Source of the DNA: CAUJIW01 sp963205175
GTDB lineage: Bacteria; Pseudomonadota; Alphaproteobacteria; Sphingomonadales; Sphingomonadaceae
Length of the DNA: 64,000 nt
Assembly: GCA_041060555.1 (NCBI GenBank)
Contig: JBEUDS010000018.1
Direction: 5' to 3' (one strand)
The notes beneath the pieces were generated by a model, which saw only the letters and a list, made by a program, of their open reading frames with translations, was not told the origin of the DNA and ran no database searches. This document shows, in pieces, positions 53,222 to 61,647 of the stretch. Numbering within the stretch: the first letter of the stretch is position 1; each line of letters starts with the position of its first letter. Both the position numbers and the translations under genes were made by a program.

Positions 53222-54127
53222 ATGTCGAGCTGGCGTGGTATCGAGGAGTTTCTTGCCGTCGTGGAGCATGGCAGCTTCACGGCGGCGGGCGATCAGCTCG
53301 GCGTTTCCAAGTCCTTCATCAGCAAGACGGTGCATGAACTGGAAGAGCGGCTGGGGGTCCAGCTGCTCGTCCGCACCACCCGGCGGCTGTCGCTCACTGG
53401 TGCCGGCGAGAGCTTTCACCGGGAATGCGCGCAGTTGCAGCATCGGCTGTCCGAGGTCGAGAAGCAGATCGCCCGCTATAGCACCGAGCCCGTCGGTCGG
53501 CTGCGGATCGGCCTGAGCGACATTTTCGGCTCCGATTACATGTCGGGGCTGCTGGCGGCCTTCAGTGTCGAACACCCCGGCATCGTCATCGAGCCGATTG
53601 CCTATCTGAACGAGAACGAGATCGTTCAGGAGAGTTTCGACATCGTCATCCGCTACGGCACGCTGCCCAACTCCAGCCTGCGCGCCCGGACCTTCGGCTA
53701 CCTTTCCTACTGCCTGTGCGCGTCGCCCGCCTATGTCGCGGCGCGCGGCTGGCCGAAGGCGCCGGGCGACCTGCTGGCTCACGATTGCCTGACCGATCGC
53801 AGCACCTCGATCACTTTCAATGACAACATCTGTGTGCGGGTCAATCCGCGCTGGATCAGCAACAGCGGCATCGCTTTGCGCAGCGCTGTGCGCAAGGGGC
53901 TGGGCATCGCCAGCCTGCCGGTCACCGTCATCCGTCAGGATCTCGCTGACGGCAAGCTGATCGCCCTGGAGGAGGAGTGGTCCTTCTATGACAAGGACTG
54001 CTGGGTGGTGTATTCGCCGGGCATTATCTCGGTGGCGACTCGCGCCTTCATCGACTACCTGGTGCGCCGCACGTCGCGGGTGAAAGTGCGGCCCGACATG
54101 GCGGCGTCGCTGGCGGCGCGCTACTGA
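53222..54127 (+). CDS. LysR-family transcriptional regulator
   Basis: The 301-residue protein has an N-terminal winged helix (about 1-60; FTAAGDQLGVSKSFISKTVHELE, shown in part) and a co-inducer domain (about 90-290). Such regulators usually act on an adjacent unit in response to a pathway metabolite. It sits directly before the Rieske oxygenase operon in the same direction. The ATG at 53222 was chosen over a GTG at 53213 because GGGGGTT precedes it. Confidence 0.9.
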   Translation: MSSWRGIEEFLAVVEHGSFTAAGDQLGVSKSFISKTVHELEERLGVQLLVRTTRRLSLTGAGESFHRECAQLQHRLSEVEKQIARYSTEPVGRLRIGLSDIFGSDYMSGLLAAFSVEHPGIVIEPIAYLNENEIVQESFDIVIRYGTLPNSSLRARTFGYLSYCLCASPAYVAARGWPKAPGDLLAHDCLTDRSTSITFNDNICVRVNPRWISNSGIALRSAVRKGLGIASLPVTVIRQDLADGKLIALEEEWSFYDKDCWVVYSPGIISVATRAFIDYLVRRTSRVKVRPDMAASLAARY

Positions 54128-54246
54128 CGCATATTGTTCGCCGGTGCGCACAAAGCGTGCATGAATTGCCTCTTACCTCTTGGCGCCGAGACGATACTCT
54201 CGCTCATGAAGCCAGCATTCAAGAATGGCATGAAGAGGAGGATGTG

Positions 54247-55257
54247 TTGCCCAAGGTAGATCGGTTTCCCATGCCCATTCCCTACGGGTGGTTCGGGGTC
54301 GGCTATAGTGCGGACCTGCGGAGCGGAGATGTTCGAGCGGTCCATTATTTCGGGCGCGATCTGGTGCTGTTTCGCAACGAGCAGGGCGAGGCCGGGTTGC
54401 TTGACGCCTATTGTCCGCATCTCGGCGCGCACCTGGGCCATGGCGGGCGGGTGGAGGGCGACAGCATTCGTTGCCCCTTTCATGCCTGGACCTTCCGTCC
54501 CGACGGGTTCTGCAGCGCGATCCCCTACGCCAAGGCCTTTCCGCCGCGCGCCAGGCGCGAGCCATTGACGCAGGCCTATCCGCTGGTCGAGAAATCCGGT
54601 GTCATCTGGGCCTGGTATCATCCCGATAATGTCGCGCCGATGTTCGACGTCATCGACTATCCGGAGTTCACCGACCCCGCGTGGGCGCCGCTGGTGAAGC
54701 GTGAGTGGCGGTTCGCGAGCAATCCGCAGGAGATCGCCGAGAACGGCGTCGACACGGCTCATTTTCATTATGTCCATGCCATGGACGCGGTGCCCGAGGG
54801 CGAGACCGATTACGACGGCGTGCGCCGTCGCAGTATTGCGCGCGGGCTGCGCACGCTCGACCTGCCGACCGGCGAGCGCAAGCAGTTGTCCTATTCGGTC
54901 GAGACAATCCAGAACGGCGCCGGCCAGAAATACACGCGCCTGCGGGGACTGGTGGAGCTGTCGCTGCTGGTCATCGCCACGCCGATCGAAGCGGATGACG
55001 TCGAGTTGCGCTTCTGCTTCGCCCATTCCAGGGTTGAACCGGGGTCGCCGCAGGAGAAAGCGATCGAACAGGCGATCGCCAATACCTGCGGGCAGTCGGG
55101 TGTCGAGGGCGACATTCCCATCTGGCATAACAAGATTCACCGCGCGCAGCCATTCCTCTGCGATGGTGATGGGCCGATCCTGCGCTTCCGGCGCTATTTC
55201 GAGCAATTCTACATCGGCGGCCCGGACGGGCGTCGTGTCATCGAGGCAGCCGAGTAG
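54247..55257 (+). CDS. Rieske [2Fe-2S] oxygenase, alpha subunit (KshA-like)
   Basis: The 336-residue protein is the catalytic oxygenase of a two- or three-component system. It has the Rieske ligands C56-x-H58 ... C76-x2-H79 (CPHLGAHLGH and CPFHAW) and mononuclear-iron ligands in DTAHFHYVH (D169, H172, H177). The overall layout resembles 3-ketosteroid 9-alpha-hydroxylase oxygenase KshA and other single-subunit Rieske oxygenases. The start is uncertain: TTG at 54247 has AGGAGG 5 nt upstream; a GTG at 54157 would add 30 residues without a site. No dedicated reductase or ferredoxin is adjacent, so electrons must come from elsewhere. Confidence 0.85.
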   Translation: MPKVDRFPMPIPYGWFGVGYSADLRSGDVRAVHYFGRDLVLFRNEQGEAGLLDAYCPHLGAHLGHGGRVEGDSIRCPFHAWTFRPDGFCSAIPYAKAFPPRARREPLTQAYPLVEKSGVIWAWYHPDNVAPMFDVIDYPEFTDPAWAPLVKREWRFASNPQEIAENGVDTAHFHYVHAMDAVPEGETDYDGVRRRSIARGLRTLDLPTGERKQLSYSVETIQNGAGQKYTRLRGLVELSLLVIATPIEADDVELRFCFAHSRVEPGSPQEKAIEQAIANTCGQSGVEGDIPIWHNKIHRAQPFLCDGDGPILRFRRYFEQFYIGGPDGRRVIEAAE

Positions 55258-55337
55258 TGCCGCACCGGCGGAACCGGCACGCACAACAATCAGAAGCAGC
55301 AATCAATATTAGCACGACAGGTGCAGGGAGAATTGTG

Positions 55338-56138
55338 ATGTCCAGACTACGCTATCTTCAAGGGCCGGTGGAGACCCGCTCGGCGGGGATGCTGCGTAAT
55401 ACCGTTTACGGCATTCGCGCGACCTACGAGACCGACCCGGAAATCATCGCCGCGCTGTTGCCGCGGCCGCTGGACGCGGTGGACCGCCCGGAAATCTGGC
55501 TGCAGATGGTGCATGTGGCGATGCACGTCACGGAGACCGAGACCGTGGAGATTGGCGCGCTCACGGTTGGGGTCAACTGTACCCATGAAGGCGCACCGGG
55601 TGCTTACTGCTTCCACATGGCCATGGAAGGCGAGACGGTGGTTACCTCCGGCCGGGAACGCTTTGGCGAACCGAAAAAAATCGCCCAGACCCATTTCGAA
55701 CGCAATGGCGACCATCTGCGCGCCACCTGTTCGCGCCATGGCATCACCTATTTCGAGATCGAAGGCACCATTGGAGAGGCCCTTGATGCGCCGCTCTCCT
55801 TCGAGGAGCACCTCTTCTGCTACAAGGGTATGCCATCGATTGACCAGCCAGGCCAGTTTGATGGCGACGTGTTCCTCACCCGTCTCAACTGGCGGCGCAA
55901 TTACACCGGGCGGCGCGTGATGACGGGCACTATCACGCTGCGGGAGTCGCCTTACGATCCGCTGGTTGATATTCCGGTGCGTCGTATCACTGACATGCAG
56001 TATGTCGAGGGCGGCACCGCCACTGGTGGGGTGCTGCTGCGCACGGTGCCGGGCGAGTGGATCGCGCACCACTGGGTCGGGCGTCAGGATGATCCGCGCA
56101 ATATCGGCGCCGAGGTCGGCGGACGAAAGGCCGCCTGA
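55338..56138 (+). CDS. Acetoacetate decarboxylase family protein
   Basis: The 266-residue protein matches the ADC family (PF06314). The Schiff-base Lys pair is present in FGEPKKIA (Lys113, Lys114), matching the Lys115-Lys116 pair of acetoacetate decarboxylase. GRERFGEPKK is the family core. Many ADC-like proteins act on larger beta-keto acids or aldol substrates, so acetoacetate itself is not assured. It follows the Rieske gene after 80 bp and its stop overlaps the SDR start (TGATG). Confidence 0.85.
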   Translation: MSRLRYLQGPVETRSAGMLRNTVYGIRATYETDPEIIAALLPRPLDAVDRPEIWLQMVHVAMHVTETETVEIGALTVGVNCTHEGAPGAYCFHMAMEGETVVTSGRERFGEPKKIAQTHFERNGDHLRATCSRHGITYFEIEGTIGEALDAPLSFEEHLFCYKGMPSIDQPGQFDGDVFLTRLNWRRNYTGRRVMTGTITLRESPYDPLVDIPVRRITDMQYVEGGTATGGVLLRTVPGEWIAHHWVGRQDDPRNIGAEVGGRKAA

Positions 56139-57007
56139 TGCAGGATTTTTCGGGCAAGGTTGCCGTCGTCACCGGCGGCGCCAGCGGCGTGGGCAAGTGC
56201 CTGTGCGCCGATCTGGCGCGCGCCGGCGCGCATGTGGTCATCGCGGATATCGAGCCGGCGCGCATCGAGAAGACGCGGGCCGAGATCGCCGCGCTGGGCG
56301 ATGGCGAGGTGCTGGGTATCGTCTGCGATGTCACCAAGGAGGCTTCGGTGCGGGCGCTCGCCGAACAGGTTTTCGCGCGGTTTTCCACCGTGCATATCCT
56401 GTTCAACAACGCCGGTGTCGGTCTGGGCGAGGCACAGCGGAAAATCTGGACCCTGCCGCTCAGCGACTGGCGCTGGGGCATTGATGTCAACGTGCTGGGC
56501 GTCGTCCACGGCATCGCGGCCTTCGTGCCGAGGATGCTGGAGGCAGGCGAGGAAGGTGTCGTGGTGAACACCAGCTCCACCAACGGCGGCCTGCGATCGC
56601 TGCCCAACACGCCGATCTATGCCGCGACCAAGGCGGCGGTGACCAGCATTTCCGAGGTGCTGCATCAGCAGTTGCTGCGTGAAGGGAGCTTGCTGCGCGC
56701 GGCCGTGCTGTTTCCGGGGCCGCACACGGTCAATACCGGTATCATGGCCTCGGGGGAGGTGCGGCCTGCCGACTATGTGGAGAACGCGGCGCAAACCAAA
56801 GTCGCGTACCGCACCATGGAGGATCTGGTGCGAACGACCGGACTGAAGCTGCGATTGACGGAGCCGGAGGAGGTTGCCGCCTTCGCGCTGGAGGGGGTGA
56901 GGGCACGGCGTTTCTGGCTGCTGCCCGCCAGCGCGGAGAATGATGCGCTGATCGCGGCACGGACGCAGCAGATTCTGGCGCGGCAGGATCCGCCCTCGGC
57001 ATGGTGA
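56138..57007 (+). CDS. Short-chain dehydrogenase/reductase
   Basis: The 289-residue SDR has the nucleotide-binding motif TGGASGVGK near the N-terminus, NNAGVG, and the catalytic Tyr/Lys in YAATK with the preceding Ser. Asp in IADIEP suggests NAD(H) preference. The protein is coupled to the ADC gene and overlaps the MFS start by 7 bp. The likely role is oxidation or reduction of an alcohol/ketone intermediate of the pathway. The C-terminal extension beyond 250 residues is modest. Confidence 0.9.
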   Translation: MQDFSGKVAVVTGGASGVGKCLCADLARAGAHVVIADIEPARIEKTRAEIAALGDGEVLGIVCDVTKEASVRALAEQVFARFSTVHILFNNAGVGLGEAQRKIWTLPLSDWRWGIDVNVLGVVHGIAAFVPRMLEAGEEGVVVNTSSTNGGLRSLPNTPIYAATKAAVTSISEVLHQQLLREGSLLRAAVLFPGPHTVNTGIMASGEVRPADYVENAAQTKVAYRTMEDLVRTTGLKLRLTEPEEVAAFALEGVRARRFWLLPASAENDALIAARTQQILARQDPPSAW

Positions 57008-58344
57008 CGCAGACAGCTGCGACCATGCCTGGTATCCGCGCGATCGGGCGACCCGGGGTCTATCGCTGGATGGTGGTCGCCATCCTGTTCGTCGGCTACT
57101 GCTTCAGTGCCATTGACGCGCGCGTCCTGACGCTGATGGTCGGGCCGATCCAGCATGATCTCAATCTCACGGACTTCGAGATGAGCCTCCTGCAAGGATT
57201 TGCCTTCTCGCTGCTGTACAGCATCGCGGCGCTGCCAATCGGCCGCTTCGTGGACCGCGCCCGGCGGCGGGCGACGCTGATCGTCTGGGGCGTGGTCTTC
57301 TGGTCGATGATGACGGCGGCGTGTGGCTTCACCAGCAGTTTCATCGGGCTGTTCCTTGCCCGTGTTGGCGTCGGCGTTGGCGAGGCGACGCTGAGCCCGA
57401 CGGCCTATTCACTGATCAGCGATTATTTCGAGCGTCGGCGCCGCGCGCTGGCGATCAGCTTTTACGCCATCGGTTATCCGATCGGCGGCGGCATGGCCTT
57501 ACTGGTTGGCGGCTGGCTGCTGACCCATTTCACGGGCCTGGGCGGCGCGACCTTGCCGGCACTGGGGCGCTTCGAACCTTGGCAGATGGTGTTCATCTGT
57601 GTTGCGGCACCAGGGTTGATTGTCGCCGCGCTGATGATGCTGATCCGCGAACCACCGCGCCAGGACGTGGCGGTGGAGCTGTCGCCGCACAGCAGCCTGC
57701 GCGAGGGCTTCGATTATATTGCCCAGCGGTGGGTGTTGTTCGGCTCGCTGATCGGTTCACTCAGCCTGATCGCGCTGCTCGCCATCGGTACCGCGCTGTG
57801 GTTCCCGACCTTTCTGATCCGCAGCTACGGCATGACAGCCGGCGAGGTGGGTCTGCAGTACGGCCTGGTCATGCTGGTGTGCGGCACCATTGGCACCCTG
57901 GCGGGCGGCTGGGCTTCCGGCCGGCTGATGCAAAGCGGCAGGGCGGACGCCAACATGCGGGTGGTGCTGGTCGCCACGGTGCTCAAGGGGCTGCCGCTGA
58001 TCCTCGCGCCGCTGATGCCGTCAGCCATGCTGTCGCTGGGCATGATGGCGATTGGCACCCTGATCGGACAGGCCTCGCAAGGCGTGATGCTGGCGGCGAT
58101 CCAAGATGTCACGCCCAATCAGCTGCGCGGCCAGGTGACGGCGATCTCGCTGCTGTTCGTCAATCTGCTGGGGACGGGGCTTGGTGCGAGCGTGATTGCC
58201 GCGATCACTGATTTCGGATTCGGTGACCAGGGCGCGCTTGGTTATTCCATCGCCATTGCCGGCGCGGTCGTGCTGCCGGTGATCGTCGGTCTGCTGCTGG
58301 TCGCGCTGCCCCGCTATCGCCGGGCGGTGGTCGTCCAGAGTTGA
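57001..58344 (+). CDS. MFS transporter (spinster-like)
   Basis: The 447-residue transporter has about 12 helices, the sugar-porter-like loop motif GRFVDRARRRATLIVWG, and DARVLTLMVGPIQHDLNLT near the start, typical of the group that includes spinster-like and aromatic-acid MFS proteins. It is the last gene of the oxygenase/ADC/SDR unit and overlaps the SDR by 7 bp. Import of the substrate or export of a product is possible. Confidence 0.88.
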   Translation: MVTQTAATMPGIRAIGRPGVYRWMVVAILFVGYCFSAIDARVLTLMVGPIQHDLNLTDFEMSLLQGFAFSLLYSIAALPIGRFVDRARRRATLIVWGVVFWSMMTAACGFTSSFIGLFLARVGVGVGEATLSPTAYSLISDYFERRRRALAISFYAIGYPIGGGMALLVGGWLLTHFTGLGGATLPALGRFEPWQMVFICVAAPGLIVAALMMLIREPPRQDVAVELSPHSSLREGFDYIAQRWVLFGSLIGSLSLIALLAIGTALWFPTFLIRSYGMTAGEVGLQYGLVMLVCGTIGTLAGGWASGRLMQSGRADANMRVVLVATVLKGLPLILAPLMPSAMLSLGMMAIGTLIGQASQGVMLAAIQDVTPNQLRGQVTAISLLFVNLLGTGLGASVIAAITDFGFGDQGALGYSIAIAGAVVLPVIVGLLLVALPRYRRAVVVQS

Positions 58345-58353
58345 TCGGATCAC

Positions 58354-59493
58354 TCACCCCAGCATGGCGACACTGCGCAGGATCAGGCGGATCAGTTCCG
58401 CCTGGCGATTGACGCCCACCTTGGCGAATATCCGTTTGGAGTAACTGCGCACGGTGCTTTCGGTGAGGCCGAGCTCCCGCGCGGCTTCCGCCAGTGTCAG
58501 GCCCTGGGTCAGCAACGCCGCCAGATTTGCTTCTGACGGGGATAGATCGAACAAGGTGGCGATCAGGCGCTCGAACGAGCTGCTGTGGCCGGGGTTCGAT
58601 GCATAGACGACCACTGCCGGACTCATGTCGGCGGGCCGCTGGCGGTCGCGACGAATGGAACGCACGAGAATACCAAGTCGCGCTGACGCTGTATCGCTGC
58701 CACGGAACGCCCGGACAAACTCCGTGTCGCCATCGCTCATGCGCGCGGCGAGCGCGGCGTTGATGGCGTCGCGCAGGCGCGTTGAGTCGGCACGTCCGCA
58801 CATCACCAACCTGTCGCCGTGCAGCTGAAAGCTGTCGCCGTCATCAATCATCCGCCGGGCGGCGCCGTTGGCGCGGATCATGCGGCCCTTGCCGTCGATG
58901 ATGAAGGTGCCGATGGTCAGGCGATCGAGCGTGTCGGTCAGCACCTCGATCTCGCTTTCGTCACGATAAATGCGCGAGAACAGTGACATCGAGAGCTCGA
59001 AGTGAGGGCGGAGTCGGGCGAGAAAATCCTTGTGCTCGTCGCCAAAGCGCACACCGTTGGCGGGTCCGGTGAGGCCGAGATTGCATTCGAGACCGCCGGC
59101 CTCCGATACGTACATGCCGATGGCCTGTTCGATGCCGTAGGGCTGGAGGACGTCCCGGTAGAATTCGTTCTGTGCCAGCTGGGCGGGCGAGGCCACTTCT
59201 TCAAGCAAGGCGATGTCGCCTGAGCGTTTAAGCGCGTTGCGCAGGGGGTCAAGGTGGCCAAGCGCTGCGTGTCGGTCGCCGATGTCGCGTGCCAGCGCGC
59301 CGTCGACTGGTGGCGTCTTGCCCCAGATAATCATCGGCGCCAGCCCCTTGCGGCTGAGCTGCAGGGTCAGCGCGGCATTGCTGCATCCGATGTGGTCGAT
59401 CAATGCCCGCAGGAAACTACGCCACGGAAGCTCTTCCAGCGGCCCGTTGTAAAGTCGCGCCAGCAATGCCTCGGTGACCTCAATGCTGCCCAT
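58354..59493 (-). CDS. LuxR-family regulator without receiver domain
   Basis: The 379-residue protein has a C-terminal LuxR helix-turn-helix (about 315-375; LTLAEAARELGLTESTVRSYSKR) and an N-terminal ligand-sensing part with a PAS-like stretch (about 195-250; LDRLTIGTFIIDGKGRMI). No CheY receiver is present. GGGGAG precedes the ATG at 59493. It converges with the MFS gene and probably senses a pathway compound. Upstream in-frame codons are not likely to be translated. Confidence 0.82.
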   Translation of the reverse strand: MGSIEVTEALLARLYNGPLEELPWRSFLRALIDHIGCSNAALTLQLSRKGLAPMIIWGKTPPVDGALARDIGDRHAALGHLDPLRNALKRSGDIALLEEVASPAQLAQNEFYRDVLQPYGIEQAIGMYVSEAGGLECNLGLTGPANGVRFGDEHKDFLARLRPHFELSMSLFSRIYRDESEIEVLTDTLDRLTIGTFIIDGKGRMIRANGAARRMIDDGDSFQLHGDRLVMCGRADSTRLRDAINAALAARMSDGDTEFVRAFRGSDTASARLGILVRSIRRDRQRPADMSPAVVVYASNPGHSSSFERLIATLFDLSPSEANLAALLTQGLTLAEAARELGLTESTVRSYSKRIFAKVGVNRQAELIRLILRSVAMLG

Positions 59494-60044
59494 CGCTTTC
59501 ACTCCCCGTCCGGGATTGTTCATCCTCCCGGTTGTGTTCTTCCGCACCGGTCGCGCCGTGCCGCGGACCCGTCGGGGCCGCGTCGGAAAGGCAGTGACGA
59601 CCGCCTCGAACGCAGCACGTTGCTCGATCGTTGTCCAGTGGGCGCATTTGAGCAAAACATGGCGTGCACCATCAGGGATAATCGTCGATATCACCAGCGC
59701 TCGTTGGTGCGCGCCGGGCGGGTCGCCTGGTGGCAGCGCCTGGTGTCGAGGCCATCGACCTCAGCTCGGCGATCCTGCTTTCGGGGCGGGACATCATGGT
59801 CATGCGCGTCTGTGGTGTGATCAATCCATCAATACTCTCGATAAAGTGGCTTTCTTGAGTGTCGTCATTCCCAACTGGGATTGCCATTGCCGACAGCAGG
59901 CAACCGACCGCCGCCAGTGTTTGCCCATTGATGGTGAACGCCATTTCATCTGCCGACCGCCATATGGGGGCACGGCGACGACACGTCGTCGATTACATTG
60001 CCAGGTCAGTGGCGCGGCGGATCACGCGCCGGGTTGGAAGGGGA
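59494..60044. other. Gap between the LuxR gene and the degenerate SDR
   Basis: About 550 bp. Weak open frames occur on both strands, including a 90-codon minus-strand frame (59672-59944), but none has a convincing ribosome-binding site. Base composition is lower in GC than the genes around it. It may hold remnants of a decayed gene together with promoter DNA. Confidence 0.35.
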
Positions 60045-60767
60045 ATGTCGGCGATGACGGAGTGGAAACGCCGGGCGGCGCTGATCGCGGGCGGCACCAG
60101 GGGGCTGGGCCGATCAATCGCGGAATACCTGCTGGGACGGGGATGGGACGTTGCGGTTTGCGCCAGACAGCGTCCGGCCGCGGAGATCCGCGCCGGCAAT
60201 GCCCAAGCATGGGCCGTCACGGCCGACATTGGTCATGCCGCGTCAGTGGCGGCGCTGCTGCGTGGCGTCGACCGGGCGTTCGGGCGGCTCGACCTGCTGG
60301 TGAACCATGCCGGGAACGCACGGCCCATGGATTCCGCGGCGTTCACGCCATCATCGGTGGCGTCTGGCGACCGGTGCTTCCCGCATGCGACTGTCAATCT
60401 TTGTCGCGCCGCCTTCCCCGAACTGCGGCGCAGCGGCGGCAGCGTCGTCAACATTTTGCGTCCGCCGGTGGTGAACCGGTCGCCAGTCGACGATGTCGCG
60501 GGTCTCTCGACGGAATGGCGTGGCGCCGTCCGGGTCAACACGATCATCGTCTCACCAGTGGACGGGGAGGTGGCGAGCAACGATGATCCGGTCGGAGCGG
60601 CTTTGCCCGTCGCCGGACCGGTGCAGGAAGATCATGTGGGCGCGGTCGTCGAGTGGCTGGCCTCGGCCGAGGCCAGCCATGTCACGGCCGCAAGGATCGC
60701 GCTGCGCCATGAGGGTGAAGCGATGGCGCCGGCGAATCCTGACCAGTATCGATGGACCTGGGCCTGA
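60045..60767 (+). CDS. Degenerate short-chain dehydrogenase
   Basis: The 240-residue protein begins like an SDR (AALIAGGTRGLGRSIAEYLL, NHAGNARPMDS) but the region that should hold the catalytic Tyr-x3-Lys is missing: after GGSVVNILRPPV comes SPVDDVAGLSTEW and then VRVNTIIVSP. The remainder is intact in frame. It may be a decaying gene or a non-catalytic member of the fold. The ATG at 60045 (or 60054) follows GGAAGGGG. Confidence 0.6.
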   Translation: MSAMTEWKRRAALIAGGTRGLGRSIAEYLLGRGWDVAVCARQRPAAEIRAGNAQAWAVTADIGHAASVAALLRGVDRAFGRLDLLVNHAGNARPMDSAAFTPSSVASGDRCFPHATVNLCRAAFPELRRSGGSVVNILRPPVVNRSPVDDVAGLSTEWRGAVRVNTIIVSPVDGEVASNDDPVGAALPVAGPVQEDHVGAVVEWLASAEASHVTAARIALRHEGEAMAPANPDQYRWTWA

Positions 60768-60843
60768 GGCCAGACGCGCGGTCACGACCGGCATCGGGAT
60801 ATGGCGCTGAGTCGCGTGAAGGCCCCGGGGTGCACGGGGATGC

Positions 60844-60880
60844 AAAAAGGGGCTGAAACCGTGAGGTTTCAGCCCCTTCA
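60844..60880 (-). terminator. Rho-independent terminator downstream of tRNA-Asn
   Basis: A 14-bp perfect stem (minus strand AAGGGGCTGAAACC, loop TCAC, then GGTTTCAGCCCCTT) ends in TTTTTTGC. It lies 6 bp past the tRNA 3' end. Confidence 0.88.
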
Positions 60881-60886
60881 TGTAGA

Positions 60887-60961
60887 TGGCTCCCCGGGCC
60901 GGATTCGAACCAGCGACCAACCGGTTAACAGCCGGTTGCTCTACCGCTGAGCTACCGGGGA
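60887..60961 (-). tRNA. tRNA-Asn (GTT)
   Basis: A complete minus-strand cloverleaf begins TCCCCGGTAGCTCAGCGG, has the anticodon loop CTGTTAA (anticodon GTT, asparagine), T-loop GGTTCGAATCC, acceptor TCCCCGG/CCGGGGA and an encoded CCA. Confidence 0.96.
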
Positions 60962-61069
60962 ACAGGGTCTGGCATCGCGGATGCAGACCCCGGAAATCAG
61001 CGTGGCGGGCTCTATATCAACCATGCGCCGCCCTGCCAATACGTTAATTCGCCGAAATTTCGCCTGTCG

Positions 61070-61525
61070 TTACTGCGGGCCGCCACCCGCGCCGGCCGGT
61101 GAGAAGCGGCCGATGTTGCCGAACAGCTGTTGCCAGATCGACACGTCCTTGCCGCGTGTCGGAGTCTTGTCATTGCTGGGATCGACGTGCGCCAATTGCT
61201 CCATGCCCATTTTCTCGACCTTGGTGACGTTGCCGCGATCGTTGAAGTTGATGATCAGCACCTGGTGCTGGGTCGGTTTGGGCGACATGAAGGCGAACTG
61301 TTCGGTGCGGCGGGAGACATAATACCAGGTGTTGGGGTCGAACTCCGACTCCATGGTCGGTCGGCCCAGCGTCTTCATCACCGAGTCCCGGTTATCGACA
61401 CCGGGCTGGATGGCGGCGACCAGCTGGTCATCGGCAAGGTAGCCCTTGACGTCCTGCATCCGTCCACAACCGACGGCACCGACCGCCAGGGTGGACAGAA
61501 CCAGCATTTGGACCAGGCGCCGCAT
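61070..61525 (-). CDS. bamE: Outer-membrane assembly lipoprotein BamE (SmpA/OmlA)
   Basis: BamE belongs to the BAM complex, which inserts outer-membrane barrels. The 151-residue product has a lipoprotein signal with lipobox GAVGC and a SmpA/OmlA domain (about 40-110) with PGVDNRDSVMKTLGRPT, DPNTWYYVSRRTE and VLIINFNDRGNVTKVE. The ATG at 61525 begins the signal peptide; earlier in-frame Met codons are not lipoprotein-like. It is divergent from the chaperone gene. Confidence 0.93.
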   Translation of the reverse strand: MRRLVQMLVLSTLAVGAVGCGRMQDVKGYLADDQLVAAIQPGVDNRDSVMKTLGRPTMESEFDPNTWYYVSRRTEQFAFMSPKPTQHQVLIINFNDRGNVTKVEKMGMEQLAHVDPSNDKTPTRGKDVSIWQQLFGNIGRFSPAGAGGGPQ

Positions 61526-61647
61526 CTTCGCTATCTCTCTTATCTTCGTGCTCGTCGCATTGACGATGACTGTGATGCCCTGCATATCCGCGACGGACCG
61601 CCTCGGCAAGCCGCGCGGGGTCCTAGAGACGACGGGAGCCGCTTGTC

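Noticed and set aside
59672..59944. 90-codon minus-strand frame near the LuxR gene
   Set aside because: No ribosome-binding site and a low-complexity C-terminal half; insufficient to call a gene.
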